From the NCBI GenBank assembly GCA_016218025.1, contig JACRFD010000068.1, forward strand, positions 1 to 47,605: a stretch of DNA of 47,605 nucleotides, in the 5' to 3' direction. The DNA comes from Ignavibacteriales bacterium (GTDB lineage Bacteria > Bacteroidota > Ignavibacteria > UBA10030 > SZUA-254). Positions within the stretch are counted from its first letter, which is position 1; each line of letters opens with the position of its first letter. This document shows positions 1 through 8,598 of the stretch, one piece after another. The translations under genes were made by a program, and so were the position numbers. The notes below the pieces were generated by a model. It searched no databases. It was not told the DNA's origin and saw only the letters and a list, made by a program, of their open reading frames with translations.

Positions 1-3000
1 CCAGCTTCCCACTTCTTCCGTTCCATTCATTACCACTCCGCTTGATAACATCGAGAACTTGAGTGTTAATGCTACCGATTGCGGTGCTGTTAAGTCGAAT
101 TCAAATTCACATGCATTCGCCTTACGAGCGATGTATTTGTATTTCAGTTTTAGATCGACTGACTTGGCTATACTGTCTGGGTCAAATGATCTATACTGTG
201 TCTGATACACTGGATCTAGTATGAATGTTGCTGTAATGCTCTTTGCCCCATCCATTACAACATCTAATGGATTGACTGATCCTGTCGCATCTCCGCTCCA
301 TGCGCTGAATATCCAGCCATGATCGGGGATTGCGGTTAATTCAACATGCGTTCCGTGTTCATAGTTGGCTACCTCAGGATCACGAGTTACTGTTCCATTA
401 CCTTCAACATTCATAGTCAATATATATGCATTTAATGCAAATGTTGCAGAAATTGTATGATCTGCGGTAACATTCTTAAATGTATAGCTGATTGTGGAAT
501 CAGTTTGAATTGCATCAGCATACACTTTATCTATACGATAATTTACATCAGGTGTGATTGTGAATTTTTTGTCTGTTCCACAATCTACGCTCACTACACC
601 GGATGGTGTAATGCTGCCGTTAGATCCTGCAGATGTTGTGATGTTGAATTTATCTTTACTGAAGAATCCTACTATTGCATGAGGCGCCATAACATCTGTA
701 AATGTGTATGATGGCACAGCACCAATATTTACGCCATCTACCAACACGCTATCGAGATGATAGCATGCATCCGCGGCAAATGTAAATGATACGTTTCCAT
801 GCTCAGGAACTTTCTGAGGACCAGTCGGTGTAACTGTACCGCCCGGAGAAGCCATTCCGGATACAATAAATGTATCAACGGCATTACCTTCACCTGTAAG
901 AGCAACTTTACCGGGTGAACTCAATCCATCATGCGAGAATATTGCATTGCCGGTTTTTGTTCCTTTTGATGACGGGTGGAATGTAACGTTGAATGTTTGA
1001 TTTCCTGCTACCGGTATTGTTACGGGACCCGATGGTAAAACGCTGTATTCATTCACACTATCTGTTGTTGCAGTAAGAATAGTGAGAGATGATGTACCTG
1101 TGTTGCTGACAACAACACTTTGAGTTTCGGTAGCAGGTTTCATAACCGTGCCGAACGTAAGCGACGTTGGGGCTACAGCAAATGCACCGAGTGTTCCATC
1201 GAGTGTATTCACTCCGCCTGCTTCATTTGCTAACGCACCATACAACTCGGTAACACCAGTTGTCATTGTATAGGCTGGATTGATTGAATCAGGCTGAATG
1301 GTTCTGGGTAATGACGTCAAACTGGTAGTGTGAGGATATCTTAATTGAGTCAAACCGTTCCAGGTTGCGCGAGCATCAGTTGAGTAAGCAACTCGGAGAT
1401 TTGTGTTCCCTCCACGCACACCATCATCTGAACCATATGATAATCTCATTTTATCAAGGTTCATAGTTGACAAGGCAGAACCCTCTCCTTTGAAATACTT
1501 CACTTTATAATAACGTAATTTGGAGACCTTATCGATTCCTCCAGTTAGTGTGCTTGAGCCGGTATTGGCATCACCGCTAATAGCAGTCACAGTAACATAG
1601 TGACCTGATGCACCAGCGGCAGTTGCACTCCTAACAGTAACGGGTCTATAACCGTTCTCATCGCCAATCGGGAATTCTCTGTTAACTTGGGCAGTGCTAC
1701 TAGACATACCACGACCCATCGTTCCAATCACATATCCTGAATCTGACATTCCAGATACCTGACCACTATTGGTTCCCATTTGAACGAATGCATAACTTCC
1801 AGTTTGTACTTTACCTCTTACGAACACTAGATTCGATTGTGCAGCAGGTATTGAACTGGTACTGCCGTTAGACATAATAATGTTGCTTCCCAAAATCACA
1901 CGTCCGGTTCCTTGTTTGTTAATTGTAACGGCGTTGAAATCGCCAACGGAGTCGGAATACACAGCATTATTAGTTAGTGTTGAATTTCCTGAACCTGTCA
2001 GCACCAGGTTAAATACACCGAGAGTTGTTCCCGATGTTCCTCTACGCCAGTCAAATACTTTACCACCGTTATTTGTGATATCACCTTGAACCGTGATAGT
2101 ATGAACTAGATCTCCACCAGTTGTGGAAGTCTGAGTTTTAAAGACAGCATTTGGATCAACTAATATACTGCCATTAATTACAAGGGCTGAATTGCCAGTC
2201 TTTATAGAAAAGAATCCACCTGCAATTTCCAAGTTGGCAATAGTGCTGTTTGCCGGATCGTATGTTACTGTGTCGCCAGCAAGAATCACTACGCTGTCTA
2301 ATGAAGTTGGGACAACTCCAAATTCCCAAATGGCGGGATCACTCCAGTTACCATCAACACCTTTCGTGTGAACAAGGTGAGGATTGGCTGCAAAAGTTGC
2401 TGTGATATTCTTATTGCCATCCATCGTAATAGTCAATGGATTTGTACCGCCTGTTGCATCTCCGCTCCATCCGACAAAATGATTTCCTGGATCGGAAGTT
2501 GCAGTCAGTTGAACAGAAGTGCCATAAGAATAACTTGTTTGATCTGGAACTTTAGTTACTGATCCGCTTCCAACAACAGTCGTTCCAAGAGTATAACTAA
2601 CCGTTGAAAAATATGCGTCTATAGTATGTGGAACTTGAACGTTTGTAAATGTGTAAGATGTAATCGCACCCTGTGATACACCATCAACCAAAACATCCGT
2701 GACTGAACCACCGGGGTAAGGAGTCATTGTAAATGCTTGATCAGTTCCTTGAGTTACCTCAACCGAGCCACTAGGCAATATTGTGCCATCTCCATGTGCT
2801 GTTGCAACGATTGTCTTTGTAACTGTTTTGAAGTATGCTGTAATAGTATGAGGTGCAGTTACATTTTTAAATGTATAACTTGTCGTTGAATCAGATAAAA
2901 CTCCATCAACAACGAGACTATCAAGCGACGAACCTAAGCCGGCAGTTAGCATAAATTGTTGATCACTACCTTCATATACACTCACAGCGCCACTTGGAGA

Positions 3001-6000
3001 AATTGTACCAGTGCCAAATGCTGCAGATGTGATTACATACGATATAGGTTCACCGATTGCAAAATCACTGAAACTGTTTGAACCAGTTATTTGTGTGCTT
3101 GTGCTTGTTTTTGTCCCGAGATTTAAGTTATTCCATATACCGCCATCATATTTCTGTGCGATAAATGCGAGCGGATTGACACCCGACGCATAATCAGTCG
3201 CATCATAACCAAAGTTGGCATCATAGGTATCGAATACAACACCGTTATTCGCAACTGAATAATAGCGATTCAACGATTTTGCCGGATCCATCTTTGATGA
3301 TGCAACCTGTGGATGTACGGTAGATGTTGTTGTAACTGTTAGATCACCACCGGTGGTTACGTTTGCAAATGTAATATCAACCGGTGAATATTTTGTTGCA
3401 TTTCCGATCGGAAAATTCTTAATAACTGCTGTTCCAACTGCAACACCTTCCTTCAAAGTACCAACGACATGTCCGCTTGTACGCGTAACTGTAGCCCATG
3501 AAGGCAGAGTTAACATATTCGAACCGGTAATAAGTGTTCCGGCAGTTAATGTGAATGAGGTATCAACGTTCACACTATTTCCGAGTGTAACACCTGCCGG
3601 ATTTCCAATTGTCAATCGGCGTACGTTTGTTGGGAATTCTGGTCCCGTCACCTGTGCAGATGTTCCAACGAAGCGATATCCAGCACCAGTCGGGAAGTTT
3701 CGTACCGCGGTGCGGATTGGACCACTTATCGGATCCATACCAGCAGGAGCACCGACTAATAAATTAGTCCCGGCACCTAATGTGAAAGTGCCTGCACCTG
3801 TTATTGTTTGCAATGCATTTGAAAAATCTATCAAACCGCCTGTACCGGCACTTCCTGCTCTTAACTCGCCACCAGAATTAACTGTGAGTGTACTGGTAAC
3901 ACCGGTTGTGCCTGTAACCGATAGCGATCTTCCAATATCAACTAAACCGTTGACGGTCAATGAGATTGTTTTTCCTGCTGCCGCCATTAAACTCACCTGA
4001 GAGTTGGGTCCAGACATTGAGAGCGTACCATTAACAAGAATTGATATACTGTTACCATCGGCTGAAGCACTGCTTGCTGCACCAATGTAACCATAATCGA
4101 CCACGGTTAGTGTTTTGCCGGCATTAATTGTTAAGCCCGCATTATCTCCTTGTGAATACCATGCCATACCGCCAGTACCGCCGCTTCCGGCGTATGTCAA
4201 CAGCATATCACGATCTATCATTGCTACTGTATTTACAGCACTGCTTCCTTGGCGAATACGGCTGACTTTATATGTTCCAGGTCCGGTGAATTTTACTGTT
4301 TTGCTAGACGTGTAATTTTCAAACCCGAGTGCAGTATATACTGTTGGAGTTGCAGGATCGAAACCAACCGATCCACCATTATAAACTGAATCACCATAAA
4401 TTCTTACATAAACTTGTGAGCTGGTCGGATTTACGTTTGCACAAACTATTATTCCATTATTTTCTATGAAAAGATTTTTGATGGTCTTTCCGCTTGATTC
4501 GACGTTCAACTTGTGTCCGCCCCTAACCCATGCATTCACGGCAGAAGTCGGTGCTGCGCCCGCAGCTGTGGCACCTACCCACGTTCCGTTTGTGGCGCAA
4601 ATAACCCATGTACCAGCCACGCCCCAATTACCTGATGCCGCTGTTCCATAATCACCGGCAAGCGGTGTTGGTCCAACCGGGATTAGTATAAAGTTTGCCG
4701 TGACGGTTTTATTAGTTGTCATAACTATTGAACCGGGATTCGCGGTACCTGTAAGATCACCGCTCCATGATGAGAACTGATATCCTGGATCTGGGGCAGG
4801 TGTTAACTGCACTGTTGTTCCATGATTGTAAGTTCCGCCAGACGGGTTCAGTGTGACCGAACCGTTTGTTGCATTAATAGTTAATGTATAAGTGTTGATA
4901 GCAAAGTTTGCCGTTACATTTTTATTGGCATCCATTGTTATTGTTGTCGGATTTGCTGATCCGCTTAAATCACCCGACCAATCAACAAAATGATAACCGG
5001 TATTTGGAACCGGTGTTAATGTAACCACAGTATTAATATCGTATGTTCCACCGGTCGGATTAAGTGTAACGCTTCCATTTATGGCAGTAACACTTAATGT
5101 ATATTGAATTATTGCAAAATTAGCAGTAATTGTCTTGTTGGCATCCATTGAAATATCGACTGGGTTCGTTGAACCGGTTAAATCTCCGCTCCAATTAACA
5201 AACTGGTATCCGCTGTTAGCAGAAGCGCTGAGATTAACGGTTGTACCGTGATCATAAGATGTCTGATCCGGGGTCTTAGTAACAGATCCGTTAGATGCGT
5301 TGACCGTAAGCGAATATGTATTGATTGCAAAATTCGCAGTAACGTTTTTATTGGCATCCATTGTAATCGTATTCGGATTTGTTGATCCGCTCAGATCACC
5401 TGACCAATCGACAAAATGATATCCGGTATTCGGAACAGGTGTCAATGTCACTACCGTGCTCGGGTCGTATGAACCACCCGTCGGATTTAATGTTACTGAC
5501 CCATTAGTGGCTGTAATGCTAAGAGTGTATTGATCTATCGCAAAATTTGCAGTGATCGTCTTATTAGCATCCATCGTAATATCGACTGGATTTGTCGACC
5601 CCGTCAAATCGCCGCTCCAATTTACAAAATGGTATCCGCTATTAGCTGTCGCGCTCAGGTTCACGGTTGTACCATGATCGTATGTTAATTGATCCGGTGT
5701 TTTGGTTACCGATCCGTTGGTTGAATTCACTGTCAATGTATATGTGTTGATAGCGAAATTAGCCGTAACATTTTTGTTGGCATCCATTGTAATTGTGTTC
5801 GGATTGGTAGAACCCGTCAAATCACCTGTCCAATCAACAAAATTGTATCCGGTGTTCGGCACTGCTGTTAATGTTACTACAGTGCTGGGAGAATAATTCG
5901 CCTGATCCGGACTCTTTGTTACCGTACCATTAGTGGCGTTAACTGTTAACGTGTATACAGTAGTTGAGAAATTTGCCGTAATACTCTTGTCGCCGTCCAT

Positions 6001-8319
6001 AACTAGCGACTCAGGATTTGTTGATCCTGTTAGATCACCACTCCATCCGGTGAATGTATATCCACCATCCGGAACTGCCGTTAATTGAACGCTTGTGTTA
6101 TAATCGTATGTCAATTGATCAGGACTTTTTGTAATCGAGCCATTGACTGCGGTTGTACTTAAAGTATATTGGTTGATTGCAAAATTTGCAGTAACCGAAA
6201 TATCGGCTGTTACTGCCAAGTCTGTTCTTGGATTAGCCGTTGATGCATCGCTCCAATCAACGAAGTGATATCCAGTGTTTGGCACCGCTGTAACTGCACT
6301 GCCATCCGAACCATGATTCACCGTTTGAGGAGTTGTACCGCTTATACTGCCATTAGCACCGGCAGTATATGTTAATATGTAAGTTTTTAATACAAAGTTT
6401 GCAGTCACCGATTTGTTGCCATACATCGCAATCGTTTCAGGATTGTTGGACGAAGTAAGATCACCAGACCAATTAACAAAATTGTATCCTGTGTTCGGAG
6501 TTGCAGTAACGGTCACATTTGTACCCGAAGTATATGTAGCTTGATCGGGTGATTTTGCTACTGAACCGTTTGTTGCATTTGTAGTTAAAGTATATTGGGC
6601 TTCTTCACCGAATGCAAAATCGCTGAAAGATGTTGCACCTGTAACTTCTGTGCTTGTACCGGTTTTATTCCCAACCGTCAAACCAGACCATGCACTTCCG
6701 TTATATTTTTGTGCGAGAAAATTATTTGTATTTGCCGAGCCATCAACATCACCCGACACAAAATTAAATACTGCATTGTAGTTATCGAAACCTACCGGTG
6801 TTGTAACGTTATTCGTTAGAGTGTAGTATCTGTTTAGACTCTTGGCAGGGTCGATTTGAGAATAAAGCAGGTTTGCATGATCTGAACCTGTTGATTTGGC
6901 GCTCAGATCACCTGCAGTGGTTACATTTGCAAATGTAACATCAACCGGCGTGTAATCGCTGCCGCTTCCGATTTCAAATGTTTTTGTAACACCGGTTCCG
7001 GTGCCGATATATTTTTGGAATGTTCCATTGATGAAACCGCTTGTTCTTGAAATAGATCCTGTTGAAGATAAGCTTAAAGCGTAAGCACCTGTTGAAATAT
7101 TTCCGCCATTCAATGTAAGCGTGCCATTAACAGTTGCGTTTGTACCGAGTGTTAATCCGGCAGAATTATTCATGATTAAATTTTGGTACGATGTTGGAGA
7201 TGTACCAAGTGTTAATGCAGAGGTTCCATAATACTCAACCGTTGATCCGGAACTTAAAGTAATTGCACCTGTTGGCCATGCACCATCTTTAAACAATAAT
7301 TTTCCAGTTGACCCGACCGTAGCCGTTCCAATATTACGAGTCGATGTGCTAAATGTACCAAAATCAATTGTACCATTTACTGTTGTTGTTGCCGGTCCAC
7401 AATTAAACTGAGCTGTACCGGTACAATTAATGGTTCCACCTTGCGCAACATCAATAATGGTTGTAGCTCCTGTTGTAGCGTCACACCTGATGTTTGATCC
7501 CAAGTTTACAATACCACCGTTAAACACATATAACGCCTGAGTCTTTGCAGTAAGCGCCGCGAGATTAATTTGCGCGTTAGTTGATCCTGTAGTAAGTGTG
7601 CCATAAATGTTCAAGGTGAGATTTAATGCTGTACCAGTAGAGCCGCTCGTTCCCGCAGCAATGTAAGAGTTATTAGCAAGCGTTAATGTCTTGCCGGAAT
7701 TGAGAGTAAACGTAATATTATCTTTACCATTATTGTAGATAGATGTCGATCCGGTGCCGGTTGACCCAGCGTATGTTGCGGTTAAATTCGCATCGAAGAT
7801 AATTGTTTGCCCGTTTACTTGTGGTTGAATCCGGCTCATATATATAGTTCCACTGCCGCTGATAGTATGAGTCGTCGGAGTGGGTGTGGGGTTGGCAAGA
7901 GATATAGCTTCATAAAACCCGACTCCCATTCCATCCGTTGGACTTCCGTATGTTCCGTCAACGGTGACATTCCCATAATACCTAGGATAAGCCGTGGTTG
8001 GAAGAACAACATTCGAATTTAATACCGCTCCTGATTCAACGATAAGATTCTTCATGTGTTTGGTCGCATTAGTCATCGTCATCGTATGGCCGGATCGGAT
8101 GGTTACACTTCTAGTTGAATCCGTTGCTGCTGTTGCTCCGGGTATCGTTGTAGAAGTGACCCAATTGGTTCCATCGAATTGTTCCCAGTTATTAGCTACT
8201 ATCCAACTGCCCGGAGTAACCAAACTGCGCCAGTCACCTGTAGTCTGTGACGTTGCCGTCGTCCCGATTAACAGGACAGCGACTAAAACTATAATAAAAA
8301 ATTGTAAATAGGTTTTCAT
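1..8319 (-). CDS. Giant secreted repeat protein, N-terminal 2773 codons (3' end outside window)
   Basis: The minus-strand frame is open from an ATG at 8319 to the left edge with no stop, so the protein exceeds 2770 residues. An AAGAGG ribosome site (8326-8331) sits just upstream. The N-terminus MKTYLQFFIIVLVAVLLIG is a clear signal peptide. After it come beta-rich, Ser/Thr/Asn-rich segments resembling right-handed beta-helix or adhesin repeats. Nine InlB-like repeats follow at about residues 573-1211, then another beta-helix stretch, more InlB-like repeats, a module shared with two other proteins of this window (plus positions about 1250-2350), a choice-of-anchor-D/ASPM-like domain (YSVLPSGPVTIP) and further repeats. 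A T9SS sorting domain is expected beyond the edge but cannot be seen. The likely role is surface adhesion or polysaccharide binding; no catalytic motif was recognised. A terminator and promoter separate it from the operon upstream. Confidence 0.85.
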   Translation of the reverse strand, partial: MKTYLQFFIIVLVAVLLIGTTATSQTTGDWRSLVTPGSWIVANNWEQFDGTNWVTSTTIPGATAATDSTRSVTIRSGHTMTMTNATKHMKNLIVESGAVLNSNVVLPTTAYPRYYGNVTVDGTYGSPTDGMGVGFYEAISLANPTPTPTTHTISGSGTIYMSRIQPQVNGQTIIFDANLTATYAGSTGTGSTSIYNNGKDNITFTLNSGKTLTLANNSYIAAGTSGSTGTALNLTLNIYGTLTTGSTNAQINLAALTAKTQALYVFNGGIVNLGSNIRCDATTGATTIIDVAQGGTINCTGTAQFNCGPATTTVNGTIDFGTFSTSTRNIGTATVGSTGKLLFKDGAWPTGAITLSSGSTVEYYGTSALTLGTSPTSYQNLIMNNSAGLTLGTNATVNGTLTLNGGNISTGAYALSLSSTGSISRTSGFINGTFQKYIGTGTGVTKTFEIGSGSDYTPVDVTFANVTTAGDLSAKSTGSDHANLLYSQIDPAKSLNRYYTLTNNVTTPVGFDNYNAVFNFVSGDVDGSANTNNFLAQKYNGSAWSGLTVGNKTGTSTEVTGATSFSDFAFGEEAQYTLTTNATNGSVAKSPDQATYTSGTNVTVTATPNTGYNFVNWSGDLTSSNNPETIAMYGNKSVTANFVLKTYILTYTAGANGSISGTTPQTVNHGSDGSAVTAVPNTGYHFVDWSDASTANPRTDLAVTADISVTANFAINQYTLSTTAVNGSITKSPDQLTYDYNTSVQLTAVPDGGYTFTGWSGDLTGSTNPESLVMDGDKSITANFSTTVYTLTVNATNGTVTKSPDQANYSPSTVVTLTAVPNTGYNFVDWTGDLTGSTNPNTITMDANKNVTANFAINTYTLTVNSTNGSVTKTPDQLTYDHGTTVNLSATANSGYHFVNWSGDLTGSTNPVDITMDANKTITANFAIDQYTLSITATNGSVTLNPTGGSYDPSTVVTLTPVPNTGYHFVDWSGDLSGSTNPNTITMDANKNVTANFAINTYSLTVNASNGSVTKTPDQTSYDHGTTVNLSASANSGYQFVNWSGDLTGSTNPVDISMDANKTITANFAIIQYTLSVTAINGSVTLNPTGGTYDINTVVTLTPVPNTGYHFVDWSGDLSGSANPTTITMDANKNVTANFAINTYTLTINATNGSVTLNPSGGTYNHGTTVQLTPAPDPGYQFSSWSGDLTGTANPGSIVMTTNKTVTANFILIPVGPTPLAGDYGTAASGNWGVAGTWVICATNGTWVGATAAGAAPTSAVNAWVRGGHKLNVESSGKTIKNLFIENNGIIVCANVNPTSSQVYVRIYGDSVYNGGSVGFDPATPTVYTALGFENYTSSKTVKFTGPGTYKVSRIRQGSSAVNTVAMIDRDMLLTYAGSGGTGGMAWYSQGDNAGLTINAGKTLTVVDYGYIGAASSASADGNSISILVNGTLSMSGPNSQVSLMAAAGKTISLTVNGLVDIGRSLSVTGTTGVTSTLTVNSGGELRAGSAGTGGLIDFSNALQTITGAGTFTLGAGTNLLVGAPAGMDPISGPIRTAVRNFPTGAGYRFVGTSAQVTGPEFPTNVRRLTIGNPAGVTLGNSVNVDTSFTLTAGTLITGSNMLTLPSWATVTRTSGHVVGTLKEGVAVGTAVIKNFPIGNATKYSPVDITFANVTTGGDLTVTTTSTVHPQVASSKMDPAKSLNRYYSVANNGVVFDTYDANFGYDATDYASGVNPLAFIAQKYDGGIWNNLNLGTKTSTSTQITGSNSFSDFAIGEPISYVITSAAFGTGTISPSGAVSVYEGSDQQFMLTAGLGSSLDSLVVDGVLSDSTTSYTFKNVTAPHTITAYFKTVTKTIVATAHGDGTILPSGSVEVTQGTDQAFTMTPYPGGSVTDVLVDGVSQGAITSYTFTNVQVPHTIDAYFSTVSYTLGTTVVGSGSVTKVPDQTSYSYGTSVQLTATSDPGNHFVGWSGDATGGTNPLTITMDGNKNITATFAANPHLVHTKGVDGNWSDPAIWEFGVVPTSLDSVVILAGDTVTYDPANSTIANLEIAGGFFSIKTGNSALVINGSILVDPNAVFKTQTSTTGGDLVHTITVQGDITNNGGKVFDWRRGTSGTTLGVFNLVLTGSGNSTLTNNAVYSDSVGDFNAVTINKQGTGRVILGSNIIMSNGSTSSIPAAQSNLVFVRGKVQTGSYAFVQMGTNSGQVSGMSDSGYVIGTMGRGMSSSTAQVNREFPIGDENGYRPVTVRSATAAGASGHYVTVTAISGDANTGSSTLTGGIDKVSKLRYYKVKYFKGEGSALSTMNLDKMRLSYGSDDGVRGGNTNLRVAYSTDARATWNGLTQLRYPHTTSLTSLPRTIQPDSINPAYTMTTGVTELYGALANEAGGVNTLDGTLGAFAVAPTSLTFGTVMKPATETQSVVVSNTGTSSLTILTATTDSVNEYSVLPSGPVTIPVAGNQTFNVTFHPSSKGTKTGNAIFSHDGLSSPGKVALTGEGNAVDTFIVSGMASPGGTVTPTGPQKVPEHGNVSFTFAADACYHLDSVLVDGVNIGAVPSYTFTDVMAPHAIVGFFSKDKFNITTSAGSNGSITPSGVVSVDCGTDKKFTITPDVNYRIDKVYADAIQTDSTISYTFKNVTADHTISATFALNAYILTMNVEGNGTVTRDPEVANYEHGTHVELTAIPDHGWIFSAWSGDATGSVNPLDVVMDGAKSITATFILDPVYQTQYRSFDPDSIAKSVDLKLKYKYIARKANACEFEFDLTAPQSVALTLKFSMLSSGVVMNGTEEVGSW
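4685..6600 (-). repeat. Nine tandem InlB-like (Flg_new_2-type) repeats of about 71 residues
   Basis: Inside the giant gene, units of about 213 nt recur with boundaries near 6600, 6391, 6179, 5966, 5753, 5540, 5327, 5114, 4902 and 4687. Each encodes a core like YTLTVNATNGSVT, then GYHFVNWSGDLTGS, then ITMDANKNVTANFA. This matches the divergent InlB B-repeat family (PF18998-like), a small beta-sheet module common in bacterial surface proteins. Units alternate between a TKTPDQ type and a LNPTGG type. Confidence 0.85.
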
Positions 8320-8475
8320 TTGAAACCTCTTAATTAAATTTTTGTAGATTAGTTGATTAATGATAAAAAAATATTTTTTTCGTGTTGTGTTGAATATGCT
8401 ATCGTCCTGTTGAAGAATTTGTGGGAGATAGTTTGAAACTTTTATTGAGAATAAACAAAATAAGTAAATTTTTCT

Positions 8476-8504
8476 CTTATAATCAAAGTAAACATTGAAG
8501 TAAA
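8476..8504 (-). promoter_or_regulatory. Candidate promoter of the giant surface-protein gene
   Basis: Read on the minus strand, TTTACT (8499-8504) and TATAAG (8476-8481) are separated by 17 nt, giving 4/6 and 5/6 matches to the sigma-70 consensus. It lies just after the terminator of the upstream gene and leaves a leader of about 150 nt before the ATG at 8319. The sequence match is the only evidence. Confidence 0.35.
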
Positions 8505-8544
8505 ACCGTCCGGATTCACAATTTGTAAACCCGGAAGGTTTTTT
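8502..8544 (-). terminator. Rho-independent terminator after the 16-gene operon
   Basis: A 12-bp stem with one mismatch pairs 8502-8513 (AAAACCGTCCGG) with 8531-8542 (CCGGAAGGTTTT). The minus-strand transcript ends in GGTTTT; the plus strand carries six T's, so it may work both ways. It lies 55 nt past the stop of the T9SS protein at 8599, and with the promoter next to it suggests the giant gene is a separate unit. Confidence 0.7.
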
Positions 8545-8598
8545 CGATTCATTATTTACTTTACGTAACTTTCTGCACCTCTAAGTTGTTATGCTTTA

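Noticed and set aside
3353..4000. Plus-strand 215-codon frame
   Set aside because: Shadow of the open minus-strand giant gene; low-complexity Val/Pro/Thr composition results from reading the repeats in antisense.
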